DNA of 64,000 nt from Kiritimatiellia bacterium (lineage in GTDB: Bacteria; Verrucomicrobiota; Kiritimatiellia; RFP12; UBA1067). The stretch spans positions 1-64,000 of the forward strand of contig JAFRDO010000089.1 of NCBI GenBank assembly GCA_017403825.1, read 5' to 3'. The position numbers and the translations under genes were made by a program. Of this stretch, positions 53,401-61,333 are shown piece after piece (within the stretch, counting starts at the first letter, position 1; every line of letters begins with the position of its first letter). The notes beneath the pieces are model-generated. The model was not told the origin of the DNA. It saw only the letters and a list, made by a program, of their open reading frames with translations, and did not search any database.

Positions 53401-54320
53401 GCAAGTTGATTGCTCCATTTGCCGGCGACTATGCATTCGACGCGGAGGCCGACGGCGCTATGCAGCTCTGGATTGACGGCAATGTCGTTCTTTACCGGGG
53501 TGTGTCGAGCGGCACAATCAACCTGACTGCAGGAGAACATGACGTCACGGCGACATGGTACCACAAGAACGGCGAGGGCTCCTGTCGTCTCTACTGGGGC
53601 GGGAGCGTAGGGCGCGCCCTTGTCCCGTCGTCCCAGCTTGTGCCCGTCGCGCCGAGGTCGTTGCCGGATGGGTGGACGAACGCCCGTTCGTTTGATGCTG
53701 ATGCCAATTCTCTCTACTCCGGAAACGTGACTGTGAACGCCGACGGTTCGCTTGACTTCGCGCAGAGCGGACGCGGTCTTTACCTTGCCAACAGCGGATA
53801 CAACTTCCTGTGGCAGCCAGTGAAGGGTGACTTCACTTTGACAGCCAAGGTGGAGTCTCTTCCCGTCGCCAGCCAGTGGCTTTGGCGCAGGGCCGGGCTC
53901 ATGGTGCGCAGCTCGCTTGATGCTGCCGCGATGATGAACGCATACGGCGTGTATCGGGAAGAAGGTGATCTTTACGTTGTCGAGAGTCGGCAGAAGACGA
54001 CGGCGACAGCCCCGTACATAGATACTCAAGAGAAGGTTGCCGGTGTGACACTTGATTCGTACGCCGCGACACCGACATGGGTGCGTCTGATTCGCGAGGG
54101 CAACAAGTTCACCTGCCTGTACAGGCTCTCGGCGGCAGGGGAGTGGCTCAAGGTTTATGAATACGAGGACACGAACGGCGAGTACGGGGAGACGGTCTAT
54201 GCCGGCCTTGCGGCATGGGGCGATGGTGACGGTTCGGGCACGGCCATACCCTACTATCTCTGGCGGTTCTCAAATGTAAGGCTGAACCCCACGACGGGTG
54301 TCGTTCTGATCATTCGGTAG
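50445..54320 (+). CDS. Giant secreted multidomain lectin/adhesin
   Basis: 1291 residues with a signal peptide (residues 1-19). Three tandem units of about 178 residues follow (from about 50508, 51048 and 51582), each with YDRLxDAIHxxSGxYF, CWILNLD, RFYYRYGT, LVRDFVPAEK and LYDR; they look like a LamG-type fold. Next come an FN3-like module, a discoidin-like F5/8 module (CIGVDLGEPAHVAYMRFF ... LYGSND), a second FN3, a PA14 domain (GLHGEWW ... YAFDAEADGAMQLWIDG) and a DUF1349/LamG-like module (RRAGLMVRSS). It ends TTGVVLIIR. No catalytic domain is seen. It likely binds a polysaccharide at the cell surface. Confidence 0.75.
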   Translation: MKKLMLFAITTVLAGAAVAYDYNRLLDAIHVSSGAYFDTGCVVKDNPRVVASVSVDTTDSFDIFGMGTRGAGCWILNLDDVIYYGGSGRFYYRYGTSSSGGERGAFTLGQRLDLDCGRKLVVNGREYEYAADYDFSANTATMTIPGETRASASCTIMAFQIWDGGALVRDFVPAEKNGECGLYDRVGDQFYGNAGSGTVTAAYDRLVDAIHIPNGAYFNTRCVVTDNPRVIADVRPDATTDFDVFGVNTRVDGCWILNLDYSEGSGPRFYYRYGTAASGGGVGSFAAGQRLEIDCGRTLIVNGNVIQTAADYNFAANNAAMTIPGEDRGACVIRSFQIWDAGQLVRDFVPAEKDGAYGLYDRVAGQFYTNEGSGTVTAEPYDRLLEAIHIPSGVYFNTGCIVTDNPRVIADVSPDTAYDFDLFGVKNRGAGCWILNLDYSEYLGPRFYYRYGTAANNGAVGSFAAGQRMTINCSQSLVVNGETVQTVNAYDFSANDTAMTVPGTEDPGACTLWSFKIEDGGELVRDFIPAEKNGECGLYDRINRQFYANAGSGTVTPAATKAPTGLAAKADGFPTPVTVLSWRPALGSSSTTILRSPGANGPWTEIAQVNGGSTYADATAPVGALCHYRVVADFAIGGANFALTNESSVAFRRFRILERDPGDMAHLRSGVNLIYDCGQECWTPSGTAEYTWEAVSNSLMLAFNNVLYYWRPVNSSAGVPYEYDYADTAASATRTCIGVDLGEPAHVAYMRFFAITSEGSQRHLNGVRLYGSNDANWNQAGNDTPLTEPLKWTAQSVWCEKASLDTDNTYRYLFCNNITNSAWGNNVSELQFYGWLDSDLENVAESVTDLAAMCGTTPAVTLTWTPVTYGTYTIERKTGDGSWEVVASALPTATATWTDTGVVCDGTTYTYRVTTVNGGKVAYSEDLVVRPYLAGNGIGLHGEWWTNYVVTTGGEALALITTNATVDIANASICGETANLFVRWSGKLIAPFAGDYAFDAEADGAMQLWIDGNVVLYRGVSSGTINLTAGEHDVTATWYHKNGEGSCRLYWGGSVGRALVPSSQLVPVAPRSLPDGWTNARSFDADANSLYSGNVTVNADGSLDFAQSGRGLYLANSGYNFLWQPVKGDFTLTAKVESLPVASQWLWRRAGLMVRSSLDAAAMMNAYGVYREEGDLYVVESRQKTTATAPYIDTQEKVAGVTLDSYAATPTWVRLIREGNKFTCLYRLSAAGEWLKVYEYEDTNGEYGETVYAGLAAWGDGDGSGTAIPYYLWRFSNVRLNPTTGVVLIIR

Positions 54321-54433
54321 TTGGAAAACCGTGCTTCATCCCCCCGGATGCAATCTTCCGCATAAAAATCTCAGCGGTTGTTCGCCTATGGCAGTCGGCG
54401 GCACCGTCGATGCCGTACCGGTCTTTTGCAACC

Positions 54434-54653
54434 GCGCTCAAGACCGATTGTCGCCCGCCCGAACGCTTGGCGATTGGCGTGCGAATCGAGGTCTAACGAA
54501 GGCGGGAATAGCCGCCGAACGTAGTGAGATATCCCCCGACGACTGAAGGGAGGAGTCGCCGCAGGCGATGTCTATCAGGGGTGCCGAGCGTAGCGAGGGG
54601 ATAGCCGAGGGCGAAGCCCGAGTGCCGAGTGACGACAATCGGGTCTTGAGCGC
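54434..54653. repeat. 220-bp element with terminal inverted repeats and many hairpins
   Basis: GCGCTCAAGACCGATTGTCG at 54434-54453 pairs with 54633-54653 with one bulged base. Inside are short stems such as GGCGG/CCGCC, CGACT/AGTCG, TCGCC/GGCGA and GGGC/GCCC. No protein frame is convincing. It may be a MITE-like element or a structured RNA. The rest of 54321-54727 shows nothing else supportable. Confidence 0.5.
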
Positions 54654-54727
54654 AACCTCTGCGGTTTCTGCGACTACCGCAACCCAGTAACCCATTATTG
54701 TCCGCTTCGGTGCGGATTGCGAATTTA

Positions 54728-54736
54728 TGGTATAAT
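54728..54736 (+). promoter_or_regulatory. Extended -10 promoter, near-leaderless
   Basis: TTTA-TGG-TATAAT with the coding ATG at 54746, nine bases later. Any transcript leader would be about 0-3 bases. Confidence 0.6.
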
Positions 54737-54745
54737 CATGTCGTT

Positions 54746-55810
54746 ATGAATACAACCATAAGCGTGACAAGAAAAGATTTCCTGGCTGGCGCCGCCGCAT
54801 TCGCCGCCGCGTCCGCCGCCCCCAAGGCTATGGCTGCCAAGCCGGACGAGATCCGCTCCGTGCTGCTGCACTGGGGGCTTAACATGTGGGGCGAGTCCCT
54901 GCCGCCGGACATCAAGGGGCCGCTCGCACACAGCCGGCTCTGCAACGGCGAGGTGAAGTTCAGCGACAAGGCGTGGAATACGCTGGTGGACGACATGGTC
55001 GCCAAGAAGATGAACATGGTCATCATCGACCTCGGCGAGTTCCCTGTCTATCAGAGCCATCCGGAACTTGCGCTGCCGGGTTCGCGCTCGCCGGACTGGA
55101 TACGCGGCGAGGTTCGGCGGCTGAAGGCGCTGGGGCTCGAGCCGATTCCGAAGCTCAACTTCTCCACGGGGCACGACGCGTGGCTGGGCGAGTATTCGCG
55201 CATGATCACGACCAAAAAATACTATCAGGTGTGCCGAGACGTCATAAAGGATACGGCGGAGATGTTCGACCACCCGCGCTTCCTGCATATCGGCTATGAC
55301 GAAGAGAAGATCGACTTCCAGTATGGATTCCAGTGCGTACGCGTCGGCGAGATGTGGTGGCACGACTTCCTCTTCTTCGTGAAGACGGTCGAGGCGAACG
55401 GCATGCGCCCGTGGATGTGGAGCGACTATGGCTGGGACCACGCTGATTTCGTGGAGAAGTGCCCGAAGCAGGTGCTCCAGAGCAACTGGAACTACAGCGA
55501 TCTCGACGGGTACGACCTTTCTAAGTTCAAGCCGGACAACAGGCGTTTCAAGATACTCAAGCTGTTCATCGACCTTGACAAGGCGGGCTTCGACCAGGTG
55601 CCGTGCGGGTCGAACTGGAAGTCGAAGAGGTACAAGGAGGAGGGCCCGGCGGTGAACAACAGCATCGCGGGTCTCGTGAAGTTCTGCCGCGAGAACGTGT
55701 CCGCAGAGCACCTCAAGGGCTTTATGATGGCGCCGTGGGCGAACTGCCTGGAGTCGTCCAACAAGACGAACCTTGAGGGCATCGACCTCTTCGCCCAGGC
55801 GCTCGCTTGA
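54746..55810 (+). CDS. Tat-exported GH20-like TIM-barrel protein, copy 1
   Basis: 354 residues from ATG 54746. The N-terminus (SVTRKDFLAGAAAFAAASAA) is a Tat-type signal. The barrel carries HIGYDEE near residue 181-187, close to the GH20 H-x-G-G-D-E motif whose Asp-Glu pair performs substrate-assisted catalysis. KLNFSTGHDAWLGEY, WWHDFLFFV and RPWMWSDYGW are shared with the paralogue at 61334. Activity on an N-acetylhexosamine substrate is a guess. It lies 64 bases before another Tat-exported enzyme. Confidence 0.6.
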   Translation: MNTTISVTRKDFLAGAAAFAAASAAPKAMAAKPDEIRSVLLHWGLNMWGESLPPDIKGPLAHSRLCNGEVKFSDKAWNTLVDDMVAKKMNMVIIDLGEFPVYQSHPELALPGSRSPDWIRGEVRRLKALGLEPIPKLNFSTGHDAWLGEYSRMITTKKYYQVCRDVIKDTAEMFDHPRFLHIGYDEEKIDFQYGFQCVRVGEMWWHDFLFFVKTVEANGMRPWMWSDYGWDHADFVEKCPKQVLQSNWNYSDLDGYDLSKFKPDNRRFKILKLFIDLDKAGFDQVPCGSNWKSKRYKEEGPAVNNSIAGLVKFCRENVSAEHLKGFMMAPWANCLESSNKTNLEGIDLFAQALA

Positions 55811-55874
55811 AGTTCAGTTTCTGCGGTGTGCAGAGGGCGGCATAGCGCAGCTTGATCTCAGGCGACAGGTCTGC

Positions 55875-57161
55875 ATGAAGACGAACAGGCGGACGTTCAT
55901 CAAGGGTTCTGCCGCGGCGGCGGCGTTCGGTGCGGTAGCGCCGCTGGCGGCGGCAGATGACGTTCTGCCCGGCTGGAAGCCCGGCGAACTGGAACTCCAC
56001 TTCATCTACACGGGATGCGGCGAGAACATGTTCTACCGGCTGCCGGACGGCACGGCTATCCTGAACGACACCGGTGACGGCTACCGTCCGAAAGACGTGG
56101 CTTACACGCCGCTTTTGCCCTCGCCGGACCGTCTCGGCGGCGAATGGGTGAGCCGCTACATCCAGCGCGTCTATCCGGAGAAGGCGATCGACTACCTGAT
56201 CTTCTCGCATTGGCACGACGACCACATCGGCCATTCCGGATTCGGCAGGAAAAGCAACGGGGAGATGGATTACCGCCACAGGGTCACTGCCGACGGACGG
56301 AAGATCGACGGTTTCCTGTGCGTCGCGGAGGATTTTGGATTTCGGCGGTACTTCGACCACCAGTATCCGGCGCGCGGCACGTACAAGTCGCAGGGCTCGT
56401 GCATGAAGCTTGTCGCGCCGTGGGTGGAGGAACAGAAAAAGAAGGGACTTGCCGTTGAGCCGTTCAAGGTCGGCGCCCTTGACCAGATTGCGCTTCAACG
56501 CGAGCCTGAGAGATACAAAGGCGCTTTTTCCGTCCGAAACATTTGCGCAAACGGGCGCCTTTGGGACGGCAAGGACGGCGAACGCGATTTCGCCGCAGAG
56601 ACTGTCGCTGCAACCGGCAATGACGCGTTGCCGCAGAACATGCTTTCCATGGGCTTTGTGATTCAGTACGGCAAGTTTAGGTTCTGGACCGGCGGCGACG
56701 TCCAGCCGAGTTTCATGAAGAAGGGATTTTCGACGAAGGACGGCCCGATAGACTATGAAGCCGAAATCGGACGGCGCATCGGGCAAGTGACGCTCTGCAA
56801 AATGAACCACCATGGCTGCAGCGATGCGATGGGAGAGGCGTTTGTGCGGATGGTGCGGGCGAAAACCTATGTTTCGTGCGTCTGGAGCCACTGGCATGTG
56901 ATCGACTCTGTGATGGAACGGCTGGCATCGCGGGCGATCCACCCCGACTTCGATCCCGTCATAATCCCCAACTTCATGCCGAAGAACCGTGCGGAGAAAT
57001 ATGCCGGGAGGCCGTTCATGAAGAACATACCCGTCGAGACGCATACTGGCGTTCATGTTGTCGTGAAGGTTCTGCCGGGCGGGAACTCCTGGAGAACATA
57101 TCTTGTCGATGCCAGAGACGAATCCATGCGGGTCTTGCGAGTCATCGAAGGTACGGCATAG
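55875..57161 (+). CDS. Tat-exported metallo-beta-lactamase-fold hydrolase
   Basis: 428 residues from ATG 55875 (MKTNRRTFIKGSAAAAAFG), a textbook RRxFIK Tat signal; no recognisable coding precedes it in frame. HWHDDHIGH near residue 111-119 is the HxHxDH zinc motif, and NHHGCSD and WSHWH supply later metal ligands. The order resembles the ComEC/Rec2-type branch of the fold. It probably acts as a periplasmic hydrolase of a phosphodiester, ester or lactone; the substrate is unknown. It is likely co-transcribed with the GH20-like gene. Confidence 0.7.
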   Translation: MKTNRRTFIKGSAAAAAFGAVAPLAAADDVLPGWKPGELELHFIYTGCGENMFYRLPDGTAILNDTGDGYRPKDVAYTPLLPSPDRLGGEWVSRYIQRVYPEKAIDYLIFSHWHDDHIGHSGFGRKSNGEMDYRHRVTADGRKIDGFLCVAEDFGFRRYFDHQYPARGTYKSQGSCMKLVAPWVEEQKKKGLAVEPFKVGALDQIALQREPERYKGAFSVRNICANGRLWDGKDGERDFAAETVAATGNDALPQNMLSMGFVIQYGKFRFWTGGDVQPSFMKKGFSTKDGPIDYEAEIGRRIGQVTLCKMNHHGCSDAMGEAFVRMVRAKTYVSCVWSHWHVIDSVMERLASRAIHPDFDPVIIPNFMPKNRAEKYAGRPFMKNIPVETHTGVHVVVKVLPGGNSWRTYLVDARDESMRVLRVIEGTA

Positions 57162-57223
57162 CGTCCTGATGTGGTCATGCTAAAGGCGTCCGCAGAAGGC
57201 CTCGTCCCAGTTACAAGGTGCTT

Positions 57224-58420
57224 TTAGCCAAGATTCCGCTGCGGTTTCCAGACTTGGCTTCCTCGGCGCTCTTGCCGAATGGTGTGCCCGAAGTGGCGTT
57301 TGTAGATTCGGTAGAGCTGATTGGCGGACGTGAACTGCATTGACTTGACAATCTCATTTACGCTTTCCCCGCTACGGAGCTGGATTTGAACCTCGTCCAG
57401 CCGTGCGTTCTCGATCGCCTTGCGTATTGTCGTGCCCTTGATCTGTGAGAATCGCAGCTCTGCCAGCGAGCGCGAACATCCAAGGTGGGCGGCTACTTCC
57501 GCAGGAGTTATGTCGCGCCTTCGGTTTTCAAAGATGAAGTCGAACGCCAACTTCACGAGACGTGTGGCGGAGACGGATCTCGCCGTTGATTCTCCGACGA
57601 ACACCCCCTTGGCCGGAATGAGGACTTCGTGGGGACGACCGTTCCATTTGGGATGTCTGAAGAGGAAGTCGAGTTCCTTGACAGCCTGCCGTCCCATCAT
57701 CCGCATGTTTGTGCAGACGCTTGAGATGCTCATGCCGCATTTTGCGTGCTGCGAAACGTCGTTGTCCGACCCGATCACGGAGACTTGCGACGGCACGTCG
57801 AATCCTTCCTCCTTGCAGATGTTGATGATCTTCGCCGCGCTCATGTCGGCGACGGCCATGATTGCGGCGGGTTTTGGCAGTTCCTTCAGCCATCGTCTGA
57901 GGCGAACGAGATAGTCGCTGAATTCATCGTCGTCTGGAAAGACCGATATTTCGTATCCGCCTTGTTTCATGACTTGACGAAACGCCGTCATGCGCTCTGT
58001 GGAATAGAAATTGCGTTTTGTGCCGTGGGCGTATCCGACGGATTTGTATTCACCGCGTTCAATGAGATGCCGTGCGGCGCAACGTCCGATGTCCGCATTG
58101 TCGAGCCATACAGAGGCAACGGAATCACAACGTGCTGCGAGCCGTCGGTCTGTGATGTTGACAAGAACTGTCGGCTTGTTCGACTGGGCAATCCGTGTCA
58201 TGACTTCATCAGTTCCGGGCATTGACAGGATGAATCCGTCGTATGGTTCGCCGAATTCGTTCACAAGTTCCTTGGCGGAGATGAACCGCTCCGGCATAAT
58301 GGTACTCAATATCCAGTTCTTGTCGGCAATCTCGTCCAAGACTCCGACAAAATGCTCTCTACCTGCCTTATATCGCAGGGAATAGACCGCCAGAACGTTG
58401 TAGTGATCTTTCACTCTCAT
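57224..58420 (-). CDS. Sugar-sensing AraC-type regulator (XylR-like)
   Basis: 398 residues, minus strand, start 58420. Sensor residues 5-275 (VSVIGSDNDVSQHAKCG), AraC domain about 290-385 (ITPAEVAAHLGCSRSLAELRF ... VNEIVKSMQFTSANQLYRIYKRHFG). It is a third paralogue of the regulators ending at 21286 and 28894, with the same leaderless start. It faces the 58550-64000 genes across a 129-base gap containing a direct repeat, and probably activates them when its ligand is bound. Confidence 0.85.
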   Translation of the reverse strand: MRVKDHYNVLAVYSLRYKAGREHFVGVLDEIADKNWILSTIMPERFISAKELVNEFGEPYDGFILSMPGTDEVMTRIAQSNKPTVLVNITDRRLAARCDSVASVWLDNADIGRCAARHLIERGEYKSVGYAHGTKRNFYSTERMTAFRQVMKQGGYEISVFPDDDEFSDYLVRLRRWLKELPKPAAIMAVADMSAAKIINICKEEGFDVPSQVSVIGSDNDVSQHAKCGMSISSVCTNMRMMGRQAVKELDFLFRHPKWNGRPHEVLIPAKGVFVGESTARSVSATRLVKLAFDFIFENRRRDITPAEVAAHLGCSRSLAELRFSQIKGTTIRKAIENARLDEVQIQLRSGESVNEIVKSMQFTSANQLYRIYKRHFGHTIRQERRGSQVWKPQRNLG

Positions 58421-58427
58421 GGCGGGA

Positions 58428-58436
58428 AGTATATCA
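58428..58436 (-). promoter_or_regulatory. Extended -10 of leaderless regulator gene
   Basis: Minus-strand TGA-TATACT, seven bases (TCCCGCC), then ATG 58420. Confidence 0.65.
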
Positions 58437-58442
58437 TATGGT

Positions 58443-58479
58443 TGTTGAAAAGGGAACAGTCATATTGTTTAAAAAGGAA
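58443..58479. promoter_or_regulatory. Direct repeat, candidate operator
   Basis: TGTTGAAAAGGGAA (58443-58456) and TGTTTAAAAAGGAA (58466-58479) agree at 12 of 14 positions with a 23-bp offset. They lie between the divergent regulator and target promoters, as expected for AraC-type half-sites. Confidence 0.5.
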
Positions 58480-58508
58480 TGATGGGCATTGTCGGCAGAA
58501 TGAGGAAC

Positions 58509-58517
58509 TGATATAAT
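58509..58517 (+). promoter_or_regulatory. Extended -10 promoter (TGATATAAT)
   Basis: TGA-TATAAT without a -35. A leader of about 26 bases carries AAAGG seven bases before ATG 58550. Confidence 0.6.
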
Positions 58518-58549
58518 CCTTTTTGTCAAAAGCAATGAAAGGTCCAATT

Positions 58550-61276
58550 ATGAGTAATGTATCTCGGATGATTGTTGTTGCAGCCGCTGTGGTGGGTGCG
58601 CTTGGCGCGGCCACGGCGTTTGCCGGGAGCGAGGGGCCTGACGGCTCGGACTATGTGGTGTCGGAGGACTCCGGCACTTACACGTGCAGCACTGCCATCG
58701 GCAATTACTCGCGGCTTGTGAAGCGCGGTGCGGGCGAAGTTGAGCTGACTGTGGCGGCGAACGGTTTTGCCGGTTCGGTCGTCGTCGAGGCCGGTACGCT
58801 CACCATTAAGAACAAGGACGCGGTCGGCTCAGGTACGCCTGTAACGGTCATGAGCGGCGCGACGCTCTATCTGAAGCTTCCCGGCTTGGGTCAGAATTAC
58901 ACCGTGTTCCCCAACCATGTGGTGACGATCGCGGGAAAGGGTGTGGGGGACAACGGCGCATTGCGCTATTCCAACACCGGCACCGGCACGTCGTATGCGT
59001 ATGCCGACAATCTTCTCACAAAGCTTGTCCTTTCAGATGACGCGACCATTGAGGTGCCGACGCGCTGGGGAATATTAAACAACGATCTGGATCTTGCCGG
59101 GCACACGCTTACCCGAATCGGCAGCAGCACATGGATGATTCCCGGCACCCATATTACCGCCGGCAAGATACTGAACACGGCAGGAAATATGACACTCCAG
59201 TTCAGTCCTGTCTTCGACGAGGGCTTGACAGTGTCCCTCACGAACAACAGCGATGTTCTGAGCCTGTATGGGATAACATCCGCTTCCAGCATAAAAGGCA
59301 CGATAGAGTTGAACGGAAAAACCATCAAAGCCGATTCTGGCACTGGAATTGATCGGAACCATATTGGCAATGTCTATCTTCTAGGCAACGGAACTTTTGA
59401 TACGACGAGTTCCGGTCGCGCAATATCCGTGGACGGTGCGTTGACGGGTGGAAGCGGAAAGAACCTGACTGTGAATGGCACCGGGAATCTGTTCCTGAAC
59501 GGCTCCGTCAATTTGGGAGGGGAAGTTTCTAAGAACGGCAGCGGCACACTTTGGCTCAATGGTGCCGCAAACATAGGCGGTACGGTCTGGTTCGGAGACG
59601 GCACGCTTGCCATGACGAGCTCAGTGACGCGAGAGATTTATGTTAACGTGATCGGCAACGGCATGGGACTGCTGAGCGATGGTATCCTTCGGTTCAAAAG
59701 GCTACGTATCACCAATGGAAGTAACGCCAGTTCAGGTACGTTCCGTCAGACAGGAGGTGTTCTTCAGGACATTTGGGCTGACGAGCCGATAATCGGCGAA
59801 AATTCTACCCATCGCGGTTTTTTCGCATTTGAAGGTGGTATGGCGAATTTCAGGAACACGACGCACATCGCCAAGGCTGTCGGATCATTGGGTGTGTTTC
59901 GTCAGACAGGCGGCGATTTCAAAGTGACAAACGATTCCTCCTCGAGCAAACCGCTTCTGATGATTGTCGGAGAAAAGGGGCGCGCACTCTTCGTCCAGAC
60001 AGGCGGCACGAACGATGTCCGCTGGACCGGTTCGAAGGGCGAGCAAGACATTCGCACGCTAATGGGAACGAACGGTGTGGCGACGATGACAGTCTCCGGC
60101 ACGGGCACTGTCTTCCGCACGGGCGGTTTCAAAATCGGCGTAGCCGGCGGACTTTCCACGAACATCCTTAACCTCAGCAACGGCGGCACATTCAAGGCCA
60201 ACCGCTTCAGGCGTGACGAGAATCAGGCTGCCGGCTCGTTCTCATGCATTAATGCGGACGGAGGCATCATGATGCCTACATTCATTGCGGGCTGGAACAT
60301 GGCATACGACTACACTCCTGAGTTTTTCACGCGCAACCCGGACAAGTTCGTGCTGTGGGAGAAGGGGCTTGTGATCGATACGTCCGAGAATACCCTCAAC
60401 GCATCAAGCGGTGATCCTCGCGAAACCAACCTTGGCTTCCTATTCGAGGCGCCGACGGGCAAGGGCGTGGAGAGTGTTATGCTGCCGGCCTCCGGCGACT
60501 ACACGACGGCGACGTACTATGGTATCATGCCGATCGTGTTCGTGGATTCGACGGGTTGGGGCGCCAGCGCGTATGCGGAGTTCGACTACACGACAAAAGG
60601 TTTCACAAAGGTCGTAATTACGTCACGCGGCTGCGACTATTCGGACAGCGCGAAGGCCTACATTGAAAGCCCCGACCGCTCGGCGCTTTACGAGTGTGTG
60701 CTTACGCTCGCCAGCAACGAAGGGAAGTGCGGGCCGCTCGTGAAGCGTGGCACTCCTCCGCTGTGGCTACATTCCGCCAACACGATCAGTGGCGGCATCG
60801 TTGTAGAAGAGGGCACATTGCAGACGCGCAAGCCCAATGTGATCCCGGCCAACACGCCCGTTACGGTTGCGCACGGCGCGACGCTCGACCTCTACAACAA
60901 GGGCGATATCACGGTTTCGACGTTTGCTGGCGCAGGCGCGGTTGCGAACGGCAGCGTGACGGTCACGAATGCCGTCCGCGCGACATGCGCCGACCTGTTC
61001 GCGGGCAAGGCGGCGTTTTTCGCCAACGACCTGACGTTTGCGGAAGGCGCGGTGTTTGAGATTACTGATGCGGAGAATCTGCCGACCTACGCTGACGCCG
61101 GACGCGCCATTGCGCTCAGTGCAGGCGGCGATATTTCGCGTGTGCCGGCGGTGCGGCTTACGACGAGCGCAGGCACTCCGGCTGTCACGGCCGACTCGTG
61201 GTCGTTGCGCATGGCCGCCAACGGCAAGTCGCTCAAGTTTGGCCGCGACAAAGGCACGGTAATCTTATTAAGGTGA
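58550..61276 (+). CDS. Secreted protein with autotransporter-associated beta-strand repeats
   Basis: 908 residues; ATG 58550 is seven bases from AAAGG. The signal peptide ends near ATAFAGS. Beta-helix repeats of the autotransporter-associated (PATR) type are clear at both ends: LVKRGAGEVELTVAANGFAG with VVVEAGTLTI near residues 65-95, and LVKRGTPPLWLHSANTISGG with IVVEEGTLQ near 735-770. The middle is Gly/Thr/Asn-rich beta-helix (GGVLQD, GGDFKVTND). No autotransporter barrel is present. The protein ends DKGTVILLR, like two other large secreted proteins. A surface-anchored stalk or binding protein is likely. Confidence 0.75.
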   Translation: MSNVSRMIVVAAAVVGALGAATAFAGSEGPDGSDYVVSEDSGTYTCSTAIGNYSRLVKRGAGEVELTVAANGFAGSVVVEAGTLTIKNKDAVGSGTPVTVMSGATLYLKLPGLGQNYTVFPNHVVTIAGKGVGDNGALRYSNTGTGTSYAYADNLLTKLVLSDDATIEVPTRWGILNNDLDLAGHTLTRIGSSTWMIPGTHITAGKILNTAGNMTLQFSPVFDEGLTVSLTNNSDVLSLYGITSASSIKGTIELNGKTIKADSGTGIDRNHIGNVYLLGNGTFDTTSSGRAISVDGALTGGSGKNLTVNGTGNLFLNGSVNLGGEVSKNGSGTLWLNGAANIGGTVWFGDGTLAMTSSVTREIYVNVIGNGMGLLSDGILRFKRLRITNGSNASSGTFRQTGGVLQDIWADEPIIGENSTHRGFFAFEGGMANFRNTTHIAKAVGSLGVFRQTGGDFKVTNDSSSSKPLLMIVGEKGRALFVQTGGTNDVRWTGSKGEQDIRTLMGTNGVATMTVSGTGTVFRTGGFKIGVAGGLSTNILNLSNGGTFKANRFRRDENQAAGSFSCINADGGIMMPTFIAGWNMAYDYTPEFFTRNPDKFVLWEKGLVIDTSENTLNASSGDPRETNLGFLFEAPTGKGVESVMLPASGDYTTATYYGIMPIVFVDSTGWGASAYAEFDYTTKGFTKVVITSRGCDYSDSAKAYIESPDRSALYECVLTLASNEGKCGPLVKRGTPPLWLHSANTISGGIVVEEGTLQTRKPNVIPANTPVTVAHGATLDLYNKGDITVSTFAGAGAVANGSVTVTNAVRATCADLFAGKAAFFANDLTFAEGAVFEITDAENLPTYADAGRAIALSAGGDISRVPAVRLTTSAGTPAVTADSWSLRMAANGKSLKFGRDKGTVILLR

Positions 61277-61333
61277 CTTTGACGCGATGACGGTCGTTTG
61301 TCTGCCGGTTGTTTGCCTGCAAGAAGGAGAATT

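Noticed and set aside
54434..54653. Retron msr-msd RNA
   Set aside because: The terminal inverted repeats fit, but there is no reverse transcriptase gene nearby.
55722..57056. 444-codon open frame on the minus strand opposite the metallo-beta-lactamase-fold gene
   Set aside because: No family signal; the plus strand carries a Tat signal and zinc motifs.
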